A stretch of 64,000 bases of DNA, from NCBI GenBank assembly GCA_002786225.1, contig PEQN01000002.1, positions 1 through 64,000 of the forward strand, given 5' to 3'. The notes beneath the pieces were generated by a model, which did no database searches, was not told where the DNA came from, and saw only the letters and a program-made list of their open reading frames with translations. Both the position numbers and the translations under genes were made by a program. The DNA is from Leptospira sp. GTDB taxonomy: Bacteria; Spirochaetota; Leptospiria; Leptospirales; Leptospiraceae. Below are positions 8,057 through 17,167 of the stretch, piece by piece. Position 1 is the stretch's first letter. Each line of letters opens with the position of its first letter.

Positions 8057-8875
8057 TCAATGTGGAGCTATCATTTCCCCAGCGATGATAGTACGTAAGG
8101 TTGCTCCATTTAAGACAAAAGCTATCTTAGATCCAGGCATATTTCCTTGTATACCTGCTCGCTCGAAACCATAGCCACCTATGCTTCGGTCTTGGTCTGT
8201 TAATGCGGAACATGCCTTAGCCCAACCTATTAGGTGACCTCCGCTGTGATCATGAATATCAAAACAATATGTCTTGGTTTGACCCACGGGACTTGGAGGG
8301 CTTGGACCGGTAAATGTTAGTGCGGTTCCTCCACTATTGAAAGGCCGTATTTCATTTACTGTAATTCGGAACTTGGGACCATTTGCATCTGTACCCGAAA
8401 CTGCTGCATTGGCAATGACATCCAAATAACCATCGCTTCGGTCAATTTGAAAGGTCACTTCTATCGATTGATTCTTAGTCCCTCCCACAGAAGTAAAATC
8501 TGAGGTAGAAACAATTCTACTGAGCTCACTTGCACCCCTCACTCCACTTCCTGTGAATTCGACATTTACACTTGGGAATCCCAGTGAAGAAAGAGAGTTA
8601 GAATCCGAGCAACCGGAGATATTAAAGCCTGTTCGTGTCCCGTTAGAATTTCCGGTTACACTTCCAACGCCACCCCGAATAGGAGCTACACTGAATCTTC
8701 CACATGACGATGCAGATTGTGCCGATATACCTGCTGTTATAGCATCTAAAACATTTTGGTCGAATTTTTCTGGTTTTCTGCCAAAATACTCAGAACAAGA
8801 AAAAGTAAATAAAAGTAAGGAAAAAAGAAGTGATTTCTTGGATGCGATTGATTTGCAAATACAACTGAATATCAT
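8057..8875 (-). CDS. Putative lipoprotein with CFDIH/HLIGW motif, paralogue B (272 aa)
   Basis: The signal peptide ends in LFTFSC (Cys27). The mature protein is Ser/Gly rich and probably beta-structured. Near the C-terminus it carries YCFDIH (Cys204, His208), a second His at 210, HLIGW (His214), KAC (Cys222) and LTDQDR, in the same order and spacing class as in paralogue A, but with a shorter loop between the two His motifs. Upstream of this, SIEVTFQ matches SMEITFN of paralogue A. The gene is divergent from the propeller lipoprotein gene, 69 bases away if that gene starts at 8945. No family name is known to me. Confidence 0.7.
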   Translation of the reverse strand: MIFSCICKSIASKKSLLFSLLLFTFSCSEYFGRKPEKFDQNVLDAITAGISAQSASSCGRFSVAPIRGGVGSVTGNSNGTRTGFNISGCSDSNSLSSLGFPSVNVEFTGSGVRGASELSRIVSTSDFTSVGGTKNQSIEVTFQIDRSDGYLDVIANAAVSGTDANGPKFRITVNEIRPFNSGGTALTFTGPSPPSPVGQTKTYCFDIHDHSGGHLIGWAKACSALTDQDRSIGGYGFERAGIQGNMPGSKIAFVLNGATLRTIIAGEMIAPH

Positions 8876-8944
8876 TTGATTGACAGATTCTCAAATGAAA
8901 TATTACTGTCAAGTAAGGATTTCTCAAATTACCGAGGTCTAATT

Positions 8945-10381
8945 TTGAACCACAAATCAATCCAATCAAGTCTTTACTTTCTAGTTTTTCTTCTCTTTAG
9001 CTTCTCACATTGTAAAATTCCTTTTATTACCAAGGAAAAGGAAGATAATTCAGCAAATCTTTTACTTTTAGGTTTAGCCTTTGCCTCCTCCCAATCCCAG
9101 ACTGTCCAAGAACCACGACCTTTTCGCGGAAGGTCGGTTTATTCGTATTCATCCACACAAGGACCCGTCGTTTTTGACTGGAATGTGGACCAAGGCTTTT
9201 CACCCTTAGCGGCTTCCAATCCGAACACTCTAATTTCATCCGAATCTGGTAGATTTTCAATCTATGCTGATGGAACTAGGTTTCGATTTATAGACGCAGG
9301 GCTCAATTTAAGTCCACATGGGGACCATTATCATGTGGATAAATCCAATCCGCTTACCATAGATCCAAGTCATGGAGGAGTTAGTTTGGACATAGGTGGC
9401 ACAACAGCTGTCCGAGCTTTCTCTTATAATGGAAAATCAGGATTTACCTATGCCAATGGGCAAATTCGAGTCATAGAAGAGAGTACTATGGTAGATGAAA
9501 ATGCTGGAATCACAATAAACTCACCCAGTTCTCCACCTTCTTCCCACAATGGTATTGCGATTTGGATGAACGAGGGTAAGCTGATCCGTTCTACAAATGC
9601 AAATACAATTAACTTTCGATCGGGAGGAACAGGAACTAATTTTGGGACAGACGAAGGAAGTGATCAAACTTGCACTTCCTGGGGAATACCTGCTGCCTAT
9701 AGATTTGCCCAAGCGGGAAATAATTTCTCCAACTTAAACTTAACTTATTTATATGACCATTATTTAGCCTTTCCCTGTAACTCGGATGTTCTCTTAGTCA
9801 AACACTTTGATACAAATGCAACATCAGGGGCAGGAAGCTATACCTTTGTAAGAATCTCTACAGGTGCTAAACTTACAGTGCTCAAATCCCTATTTGTAAA
9901 TAACAATTACTCACTTGGTGGGCGAAGTACTAGACCCGTATTTTATGGAAATTTTGGCTCAAATTCAGAAACTCAAATTTTTCAAATCCAGGGCAGTAAC
10001 AACAGTATTATCTCAAAAACACTACCAAGCTACATAGGAAGGAATGTTGTCTCAGAGGAAAAGGAAGGTAAAGAAATCTTAGTTTTAGACAACCAGGGAA
10101 TTCTTCATGTATTGAATGCAGAGAACCTAGAAACAATTACAACTAAATCCATACTTCCAGCGGAAGCAATTCTTACAGGAGGCTCAGCGCCTAAATTATT
10201 TGGAACCTGGGATGCTGCCTTCATTTTGTACCAAACGAATTCTGGTGAAATTTTCTTACAAGAATTCAACATTAAAGAAAGAGTTGCAACCCGCAAGGTG
10301 ACTCTTCCTAGATTGCCCACTGATATAAGCTTCCATGCTCCAAGAAGCCAAGGAACAGATTATACAGGACCACTACCCTAA
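8945..10381 (+). CDS. Putative beta-propeller lipoprotein with HGDHYH metal motif
   Basis: The frame is open from 8876, but a TTG at 8945 with GAGG seven bases upstream (8934-8937) gives a normal lipoprotein signal peptide with lipid Cys23 (FSHC); this start is preferred and gives 478 residues. Residues 124-130 are PHGDHYH, with further His143, a cluster typical of zinc-binding surface proteins. The rest has repeated beta-rich segments of 40-50 residues suggestive of a propeller. The overall layout recalls the periplasmic zinc chaperone AztD, a His-motif propeller; that likeness is from memory. It is the only plus-strand gene of the metal region and shares a short upstream region with paralogue B, so co-regulation is plausible. 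Confidence 0.68.
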   Translation: MNHKSIQSSLYFLVFLLFSFSHCKIPFITKEKEDNSANLLLLGLAFASSQSQTVQEPRPFRGRSVYSYSSTQGPVVFDWNVDQGFSPLAASNPNTLISSESGRFSIYADGTRFRFIDAGLNLSPHGDHYHVDKSNPLTIDPSHGGVSLDIGGTTAVRAFSYNGKSGFTYANGQIRVIEESTMVDENAGITINSPSSPPSSHNGIAIWMNEGKLIRSTNANTINFRSGGTGTNFGTDEGSDQTCTSWGIPAAYRFAQAGNNFSNLNLTYLYDHYLAFPCNSDVLLVKHFDTNATSGAGSYTFVRISTGAKLTVLKSLFVNNNYSLGGRSTRPVFYGNFGSNSETQIFQIQGSNNSIISKTLPSYIGRNVVSEEKEGKEILVLDNQGILHVLNAENLETITTKSILPAEAILTGGSAPKLFGTWDAAFILYQTNSGEIFLQEFNIKERVATRKVTLPRLPTDISFHAPRSQGTDYTGPLP

Positions 10382-10399
10382 TTTGATTTAAAAATAAAA

Positions 10400-10430
10400 A
10401 AAAGCCGTAGAGCAAGGCTTTACGGCTTTT
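10400..10430 (-). terminator. Bidirectional intrinsic terminator of rplM-rpsI
   Basis: A perfect 10-bp stem (AAAAGCCGTA/TACGGCTTTT) with an 11-base loop lies between the convergent propeller lipoprotein and rpsI genes. On the minus strand it ends in a run of eight T, making a strong terminator for rplM-rpsI; on the plus strand the stem ends in TTTT, so it can also serve the lipoprotein gene. Confidence 0.85.
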
Positions 10431-10452
10431 GATAGAAAGGAAAAAGAAATTC

Positions 10453-10851
10453 TTAACGTTTCGAGAATTGAGTTCCCCGTCTCGCCTTGTGCTTTCCGTA
10501 TTTCTTTCTCTCAACCATACGATTGTCTCTGGTAAGTAAACCTTCTTTCTTCAAAGTAGGTCTCAACTTCTCATCAAATTTAGAAAGAGCACGACTGATA
10601 GCATGGGCTATTGCTCCTGCTTGTCCAGTGATACCACCACCAGAAACATTGATAGCAATATCAAATTTATTGCGAGATTCAAGAATATCAAGCGGCTTTA
10701 GAGCAATTGCTATCTTACCTGCACCAGCTGTTATGTAGGTATTGATGTCTTGTTTGTTTACAGTGATTTTACCACTTCCTGATTTTAAATTGGCTCTTGC
10801 GATAGAAGTTTTTCTTCTTCCTACTGTCCAAATTGAATTATCTTTTGCCAT
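10453..10851 (-). CDS. rpsI: 30S ribosomal protein S9 (uS9)
   Basis: The 132-residue protein has the S9 hallmarks: [19 protein letters not shown] at the N-terminus, [19 protein letters not shown] in the middle and the basic C-terminal tail ending [16 protein letters not shown] that reaches the P-site tRNA. It follows rplM by 13 bases, the conserved bacterial order, and ends just before a strong terminator. Confidence 0.97.
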   Translation of the reverse strand: MAKDNSIWTVGRRKTSIARANLKSGSGKITVNKQDINTYITAGAGKIAIALKPLDILESRNKFDIAINVSGGGITGQAGAIAHAISRALSKFDEKLRPTLKKEGLLTRDNRMVERKKYGKHKARRGTQFSKR

Positions 10852-10864
10852 ATGTAATAAATCC

Positions 10865-11314
10865 TTATATTTCCAATTTCACTGGTTTTTGAGATTGTAG
10901 AGTATGCTTGTCATCCGCAAAAACTCTGCAATGCGTTAGCATAACATCGCCAAGACGGCTTTTAGGTAGCATACCTTTAACGCCTTCCATGATTACTTTC
11001 TCTGGATTTTTATCCAAGAGAGCATGAAATGGAGTTGCCTTCATACCACCTGGGTATCGGGAGTGGTGGTAGTAGATTTTTTGGGTATTTTTATTCCCAG
11101 TTACTTTGATTTGAGATGCATTGATTACAACGATACCATCACCACAGTCTTGGTTAGGCGTAAATGTAGGCTTATGTTTGCCTCTGAGACGTTTTGCTAC
11201 TTCTGAGCAGAGTCGTCCTAGTGTTTTTCCCTTCGCATCGATGAGAAACCAGTTTTTCTGCACTTCTTCTTTCTTCAAAGAAGGAGTTTTATGTTCTTTT
11301 GAAATGATAGACAT
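10865..11314 (-). CDS. rplM: 50S ribosomal protein L13 (uL13)
   Basis: The family region begins with [20 protein letters not shown] and includes the GDGIVVINA and [10 protein letters not shown] motifs of L13. The frame is open further upstream, but the ATG at 11314 is preceded by AAAGGA 8-9 bases away, and a start here gives the usual length (149 residues). It is the first gene of the rplM-rpsI operon. Its promoter must lie in the short region shared with the divergent thiL gene. Confidence 0.96.
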   Translation of the reverse strand: MSIISKEHKTPSLKKEEVQKNWFLIDAKGKTLGRLCSEVAKRLRGKHKPTFTPNQDCGDGIVVINASQIKVTGNKNTQKIYYHHSRYPGGMKATPFHALLDKNPEKVIMEGVKGMLPKSRLGDVMLTHCRVFADDKHTLQSQKPVKLEI

Positions 11315-11382
11315 CCTAATTTTCCTTTCTTTGGACAGGATTTTCGTTTTAATTCCAGAGTCAAGGGGAAAGATGGATTTCA

Positions 11383-12342
11383 TTGAAAGAAGAAGAGATC
11401 ATTCAACTTTTTGCGAATCCATCCGAGTCTATGTTGGATGATTGCCACCATTTTGACAGGAATAAGCTAGTCACTACTGATAGCCTTTCGGAAGGAACCC
11501 ACTTTCGTTTGGATTGGTCCAGCCCAGAAGATATTGCAATCAAACTGATAGAAGTCAATGTCTCTGATATATTCAGTTCGGGAGGTAAACCCAAATTTTG
11601 CCTACTCAATCTTGGCTTATCCCAAGAATCTAGACAAAATTCTTGGATCACAGCCTTCTCCCATGCCTTCCGAGATAGACTGAGCTTGTATGGAACTAAA
11701 CTTGTAGGTGGTGATACTTTTTCTAGCAAAATTACCCAATTGACACTAACCCTCTTTGGGGAATTGCCTTCTGACCGCCTAGTTTGGAGTAGAGACAAGG
11801 CAAAACCGGGGGATATTGTTTATCTAACTGGTTCTGTGGGGCTTTCCCAATTGGGTTATAAAAAACTGAAAGCAAGTGATACTCTGAAACAGAATAGCAA
11901 ACCGATGGAGAGTAGCCAAGACCAGAATCCATCTTTGTTCGAAGAGGCTATCAAGAGCCACCTTCGCCCTGAATCAGTTTATTCAAAGTTATATGAGCCG
12001 TTTAGAAATATAAAAATCAACTCAGCTATGGATATAACCGATGGTTTGTTCCAAGACTCCTGGAAATTAGCAAAGGCATCGAAGACTCACATCCAAATTC
12101 ATTTAAATAAGCTTCCTCGCTTGGATGAATACTTAAACTATCTGAGTCTAGATGAAATACTTAGCTCAGGCGAAGAATTGCAATTGCTCTTTACCTCAAA
12201 AGAAAAGCTTCCAGAAGTTTTGAATGGTATTGCTATCACAGAAATTGGTAGGCTTAGCGCAACAGATCAACAAGCCAAGGTAGAATTCTTATTTAAGAAC
12301 AAAATGTACCAACCTAGCTATCTTGGATTCGAGCACTTCTAA
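11383..12342 (+). CDS. thiL: Thiamine-monophosphate kinase
   Basis: The enzyme phosphorylates thiamine monophosphate to thiamine diphosphate. The 319-residue protein has the AIRS/ThiL layout: [13 protein letters not shown] near residue 30, GGDTFSS in the middle, [19 protein letters not shown] and [18 protein letters not shown]. The N-terminal glycine-rich GDDAA motif is reduced to LDD, which is unusual. No ATG is available in this frame; the TTG at 11383 is the likely start, with a distant GGGG site. The gene is divergent from rplM and convergent with the tubulin-like gene. No TPP riboswitch is seen upstream, as expected for this salvage/final step gene with so short a leader. Confidence 0.9.
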   Translation: MKEEEIIQLFANPSESMLDDCHHFDRNKLVTTDSLSEGTHFRLDWSSPEDIAIKLIEVNVSDIFSSGGKPKFCLLNLGLSQESRQNSWITAFSHAFRDRLSLYGTKLVGGDTFSSKITQLTLTLFGELPSDRLVWSRDKAKPGDIVYLTGSVGLSQLGYKKLKASDTLKQNSKPMESSQDQNPSLFEEAIKSHLRPESVYSKLYEPFRNIKINSAMDITDGLFQDSWKLAKASKTHIQIHLNKLPRLDEYLNYLSLDEILSSGEELQLLFTSKEKLPEVLNGIAITEIGRLSATDQQAKVEFLFKNKMYQPSYLGFEHF

Positions 12343-12426
12343 ATCATAAATATAAAAAATGAGCTATGCCTAAAAGCTAAATCAAATCCAATTTGGAAAG
12401 AAGAATCTCTTCAAGAAAAGATTCAT

Positions 12427-15400
12427 CTATTTAATTATCTTATTGTTTACCGCGACTTCCCAAGTTACTACATCGGGCAATTTGTCTCTCATTTCATTTA
12501 AATAATCCGTGATTTTCTTTCTATCTAAGAGAGTTGGGTCATAGTCCATTCTGAAATCATAGGATCCCAAATGCGTGGACATTTTGCGAACCATTTCTTC
12601 CTTCATCAAGCGCTGCCATTCTAATGATCCCTTTTTCTCGAAATATTCATAAAATGCCGTCTTATCTTTGAAGCTAGGAAGGATTGTAGCATTTACTTTG
12701 GATGCAGGAAGACTAACAGGCGCTCCAGATAGTTGGTTGGATTTAGTATTTGCAATTGTTTTCTTGATATCCGCTATTAGAAAGGAACGAACTTTTCCAT
12801 CAAGAGAAGATAGAAATTTTACCAAGTCATTAGGCGTTTGAAATTTAGGAGGTTTCAAGTATTTTTCTATATAGGCATCTTTACTTAGATTTTTTTCCTT
12901 AGCACGTTCGGCGGTTCCATCACCATCGAGGATATCTGCGATTATAAATGATATTTCACGACGAAAGACTATAGAGCCATCCTTCAGCTTAGCAAGCATA
13001 GCCAAAGCTTGGATGGATTGAGCAAGTAAACTAGCGGACATATTTTCATACCCACCTGATGCAAGGATCTTCTTTTCTAAATCAAGAAGCTGGTCTTTGT
13101 AACCTTCCCTTGCCTCCATTTCTTTCAGGTTCAAAGCAAGACTTTCATCGTATTCATAGACGGAATCTTTTTGCCTTAGAATTCCAAATTGAAGTAAACC
13201 ATCCCACAACCTAGCCGGGTTGAGATAATTCAAATCACGCATAGGATCAGGAAAGTATTTTGCATCTAGTTTAGGATTATTAAAACAATGCAAGGGATGA
13301 GAACGCTCTTCCATCAGTGCATGATAATCCTTCATACTATCTTCAATGTTTTGAATTTTATAAATAGGTACACCCAATAGTATGCCTATGGATATCATCT
13401 CATAAGGCTTGCAGATAGATGGCACTTCAAAATTCTCTACGCTGATCGCAGGAACAATGGAAGATCGTTTTTTATAATGATCCAATCTTCCTGGTAAGTC
13501 ATTCTCTTGATCTTTGCTATCATCATCTCCATCCTCATAAGTATTCAAAGGAAAATTTGATACCGTTCTGTAGTATTCCATAGCATCCAAGCCTGAAGCT
13601 TCTACGGAAATATAGGGCCTTGAAAATGTGTCCAACTTTTCCAAAAGTTTCTTGAGTGGGATTTTCTTTTCTTCTAATACTGATTTGATGCTAATAGTAT
13701 TGAAGTTAACTCCGCTCATTCTCGAATAAATGAGCTGAAAAAGCTTAGTACGAATGCTTTCCATTTCAATTTTATTCTGAGTAGATTCTGATACCTCTAA
13801 TTTGTCTTCGGATTGCTCAAGTTCCTCGGCAAGTGCTTTCTTAATCTCCATAGGAGTTAAGGACAATAAGGCAGGATAGGTTCTGTTCAAAATGTCCTGA
13901 ATTTCATCAGCCTTCTTATCAAGAATAGAAAGTCCTCGCGTTGCTATCAAATGAGTTGTAAGAATCTGCATGGCATCATCTTCTCTATCCATATGAATGA
14001 AATCGACTTCATTGGACATATCTTCTATGGATAATCTAGAATAGAAATATCTATGCAAGAATTGATCTATTTCATCTGGATTGATTAAATAGAAGAAGAG
14101 TGGATTTTTCTTCTCTATTAGTTCGAATTTTTCTTCTTGGATTTCTTTCTCTAGAGTCTTCTGAAGTCCTAACACTTTTTCTTTAATAGTTAAAACTTCA
14201 TTGTTGCGAATATTAAAGACGGATGTCTTCAAATCTCGAATGAAATTCTCTGCGGAAGAAAGCAAGGATTCAAATACCAATTGTCGGAAGTTAAAATCTT
14301 GCATCTTGATAAAATTCTTCGCAGTATCCTTGCTAAATGCTGCCCCAGATGACTCAACATCCTCCATGGCAGCTTGCATATCTTCACGGGAGTATCTTTG
14401 TAAACCAACTCTTTCTTGGTAGTATTTCTTTTGGTAGAGATCCAATTTATCCAGAAGAAGTCCTAGTATAGACTCTGCAAAATGAAATCCTCGATTAGGA
14501 TCTTTCATATACTTGTGGATTTCTTCTGTCAAAATGGTTGCAAACTTTTCCACTTCCAATCTAGATCTCTGTTGGATACGACTGAGATAATTTGTTTTGA
14601 TTTTCTCAGATTCTTCTGGACCATAATCACGAAATACAGAATCCATAATAGCAAGAACACCTCGTGGATCATTCTTAGCTAAGGCAGCTTCCATTCTCAG
14701 ATTCCATGACTTGAATTCAACATCCATATCCATTTGGTAGTCTGGATAAAGAATCTCAAACAAAGAAAGACAATTCAATCTGAGTGCTCGAACTAAACCC
14801 TTGCTCAAATCACCTATCGTTTCCAAAAGCAACCTTGGACTTACTTCTTTAACAAAATTCTCTATGAGTTTATTGGCTGTTATCTTATATCCTATATTGG
14901 TCATCTGTTCAACAGGATATACAACTCTTGAGATACCAAATGAATTGAAGCATGCCTTACGTTTAGAACCTTCCGCTTCTGGAAAATAACCCGATACACG
15001 TGTCGAATCATTCACCATTCGTTCTTCTATGGCACCACCCACAGTAGATGCAACAAAGGTAGAAATAAATTGACCTGTCAGTTCTTGCACTTGGTCACGA
15101 CCCTGCAAAGTATTGCCAGCCATGTTCTCGATATCTAATAAATACAGCATACCATTATCAAAAATTTGATCGTTGACAACTACTTCTCTACCGCTTGGGT
15201 ATTTTGCTTTAAAAGAATTCCCACTCATGAAATAGTCAAATTCTTTCAAGGCGGCATAAGCATTGGCTCTAGCATTTCGATTATAAACAACCTTCTTAAA
15301 GGCAGATGGCAGAACTAAGATTCCATAAATTCTAGGAAGTGGCCAGTGATCCTTAAAGATGTCTTTTGCCATAGCAGCGATATCGAGTATCATTCCATTG

Positions 15401-16251
15401 CCTGTTCCGCCTACGATAGAACAGGTGATAAATATGGAAATCTGCCCATCACGTTTGACATGGACTCCCTTAAAATTAAATGTTTTGCCAGCGAATCGAC
15501 TAGGATTTACTGCAAAATGATATCCTTTCTCATCTTGAGGAAAGGATTCAATTTGAATCATGGACTTGGAATGAGGTGCTAAAATTGCCCTTGCTTGTGC
15601 ATCTGGTTCAAGTGCTATAAATTCTCTACCTTTTTCAATTTTATCTTGAAAATAGTATTTATTAATACCTGGTTTAATTTCAAAAGAGATCATCTCTTCT
15701 TTTCGATCTTCTTCTTTTACATCTAATAGCTGAAAATACTTAGGAGTATTGGACAATTCGTCCAAACGATCTCTTTCTTTGATTAATGCTTCTCTAATCT
15801 TTTCTTGGTTATCAAAAAATGCAATTCTTCCTAAGGGTCTTGTTTGGTTGGCTCCCTGCCCTGCTCTAGTTGAGATGTCATAGACATCGGGATTAGGAAG
15901 CCAGTCATAAGCTGGATCATTGGCATATTTATCTCGAAGAAAATCCATGGATAATTCAGGTGGTGTTGGAGAAGAAAGATAGAGCATTCTACTTTCTTCT
16001 TGGAACATTTGCTTGGACGGGAATCTGTATTTTCCACCCTGAGCTTCTATACTTGTCTCAATATCGGTAGTATCAATTCCAACAAATCGTAAATAACGAA
16101 AGGCTTCATTGGGTAAATTGTTTTCCATCCATTTCTTAACAGAGAGAACACCCTTCATACCAGAACCGCCCACACCGATAATTATGGATTTACGTACGGC
16201 TGGTTTATCACCATCTAATACTCGTTTTATGGCTTTTTGTATATCGCTCAT
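12427..16251 (-). CDS. Large tubulin/FtsZ-like protein (Tubulin_2 type)
   Basis: The 1274-residue protein begins with a nucleotide-fold motif IIIGVGGSGMKG (23-34) and has the tubulin/FtsZ signature in the form GGTGNGM at 281-287 (SIVGGTGNG), between a beta strand and a helix start, as in FtsZ GGGTGTG. The remaining 900 residues are helical and charged and unlike FtsZ. Large FtsZ-like proteins of this type (Tubulin_2/FtsZl families, Makarova and Koonin) have been proposed to act in membrane remodelling. It is the third gene of an operon: its ATG overlaps the stop of no other frame downstream, but its own ATG overlaps the TGA of the membrane protein gene by four bases. GTP binding and polymerisation are inferred. 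Confidence 0.75.
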   Translation of the reverse strand: MSDIQKAIKRVLDGDKPAVRKSIIIGVGGSGMKGVLSVKKWMENNLPNEAFRYLRFVGIDTTDIETSIEAQGGKYRFPSKQMFQEESRMLYLSSPTPPELSMDFLRDKYANDPAYDWLPNPDVYDISTRAGQGANQTRPLGRIAFFDNQEKIREALIKERDRLDELSNTPKYFQLLDVKEEDRKEEMISFEIKPGINKYYFQDKIEKGREFIALEPDAQARAILAPHSKSMIQIESFPQDEKGYHFAVNPSRFAGKTFNFKGVHVKRDGQISIFITCSIVGGTGNGMILDIAAMAKDIFKDHWPLPRIYGILVLPSAFKKVVYNRNARANAYAALKEFDYFMSGNSFKAKYPSGREVVVNDQIFDNGMLYLLDIENMAGNTLQGRDQVQELTGQFISTFVASTVGGAIEERMVNDSTRVSGYFPEAEGSKRKACFNSFGISRVVYPVEQMTNIGYKITANKLIENFVKEVSPRLLLETIGDLSKGLVRALRLNCLSLFEILYPDYQMDMDVEFKSWNLRMEAALAKNDPRGVLAIMDSVFRDYGPEESEKIKTNYLSRIQQRSRLEVEKFATILTEEIHKYMKDPNRGFHFAESILGLLLDKLDLYQKKYYQERVGLQRYSREDMQAAMEDVESSGAAFSKDTAKNFIKMQDFNFRQLVFESLLSSAENFIRDLKTSVFNIRNNEVLTIKEKVLGLQKTLEKEIQEEKFELIEKKNPLFFYLINPDEIDQFLHRYFYSRLSIEDMSNEVDFIHMDREDDAMQILTTHLIATRGLSILDKKADEIQDILNRTYPALLSLTPMEIKKALAEELEQSEDKLEVSESTQNKIEMESIRTKLFQLIYSRMSGVNFNTISIKSVLEEKKIPLKKLLEKLDTFSRPYISVEASGLDAMEYYRTVSNFPLNTYEDGDDDSKDQENDLPGRLDHYKKRSSIVPAISVENFEVPSICKPYEMISIGILLGVPIYKIQNIEDSMKDYHALMEERSHPLHCFNNPKLDAKYFPDPMRDLNYLNPARLWDGLLQFGILRQKDSVYEYDESLALNLKEMEAREGYKDQLLDLEKKILASGGYENMSASLLAQSIQALAMLAKLKDGSIVFRREISFIIADILDGDGTAERAKEKNLSKDAYIEKYLKPPKFQTPNDLVKFLSSLDGKVRSFLIADIKKTIANTKSNQLSGAPVSLPASKVNATILPSFKDKTAFYEYFEKKGSLEWQRLMKEEMVRKMSTHLGSYDFRMDYDPTLLDRKKITDYLNEMRDKLPDVVTWEVAVNNKIIK

Positions 16252-17156
16252 TTTTTCGCAAAAGGATCTATCATAGGAAAGAGACCCTCTCCATTCTGGC
16301 TGGCTGTGTCATAACCAGGGTAGATTTTGTACAATTTAAGAAAGAACTGTTTCTCAACCACAGGAATACCAGATTGGGTTCTTGTATCAATATTTTTAGT
16401 AAAGAAATGAAATTCGAAAAATCCACCCCTAAACTTTCCATCTTGGGTAAGTCTATCACCTAATCTAAATCGTATGGGACTTTGGGCATCTATGCTCGCA
16501 AGAGAAATATCTCCCGTTGGATCAGGTTTGGATTTAATATAAATCCTCATTCTCGCACCCATTTCTTGGATTTTACTTTCTCCTGGAAGAAGATACAAGA
16601 GCTTACCGCCTCGTCGAAAATCCACCACATACTCTTCTTCAATCTTTTCAGGTAAATCGTAGATGTCTCTATTTCTGGAATTGTCCAATTGTCGAATCAT
16701 TATTGTTAAATGATGATCTACAATTTCAGTAGAATATAATTTTATCGTTCCTTCTTTCTGACCTATAGAGATAGTTTTTTCAGGAGAGTCAGCCTTCAGA
16801 ACATATTTAAAAATCAAGCCAGGATCTGGAATATCAGATTGCTTTGGCATGTTAGTTGAAAGGGAAGCTGGAACTGTTGGTGTGGGTGAAATTGTAATAG
16901 GTTCTGGATTTTTGGCTGCCTTCTTTGTTTTACCTTCAGGCTTAGGCTCTATTGGAGTTTTGTAACGATTGTCCTCTGGAAGACTTGCGGAAAGCCTGCG
17001 AATTCTAATAAATTGATAAACAATATATAAGAATAAAAAGATACACACTAACATCAAAAAGAAGAATAATGTCTCGAAGTTATCAGCCTTATCTTCTATA
17101 CGCTTAACGTATTCAGGAGAGTAAGGGCTATCGTATTGTGCTAAAAACCAGATCAA
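16248..17156 (-). CDS. Single-pass membrane protein of the tubulin-like operon
   Basis: The 302-residue protein has one strong transmembrane segment (about residues 28-51) followed by Arg-rich residues, which puts the long C-terminal part in the cytoplasm. A Pro/Thr-rich linker (65-105) leads to a beta-rich domain (about 110-302) of unknown family. Translation starts at a TTG with AAGGAG seven bases upstream. Its TGA overlaps the ATG of the tubulin-like gene, so the two proteins are probably made in a fixed ratio. It is the obvious candidate for the membrane anchor of the tubulin-like protein; this is inferred from coupling and topology. Confidence 0.65.
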   Translation of the reverse strand: MIWFLAQYDSPYSPEYVKRIEDKADNFETLFFFLMLVCIFLFLYIVYQFIRIRRLSASLPEDNRYKTPIEPKPEGKTKKAAKNPEPITISPTPTVPASLSTNMPKQSDIPDPGLIFKYVLKADSPEKTISIGQKEGTIKLYSTEIVDHHLTIMIRQLDNSRNRDIYDLPEKIEEEYVVDFRRGGKLLYLLPGESKIQEMGARMRIYIKSKPDPTGDISLASIDAQSPIRFRLGDRLTQDGKFRGGFFEFHFFTKNIDTRTQSGIPVVEKQFFLKLYKIYPGYDTASQNGEGLFPMIDPFAKK

Positions 17157-17167
17157 TGTAGTTCTCC

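Noticed and set aside
10865..11383. rplM starting at 11383
   Set aside because: The extra 23 residues are absent in L13 proteins, the ATG at 11314 has a good ribosome site, and the longer frame would run to the thiL start.
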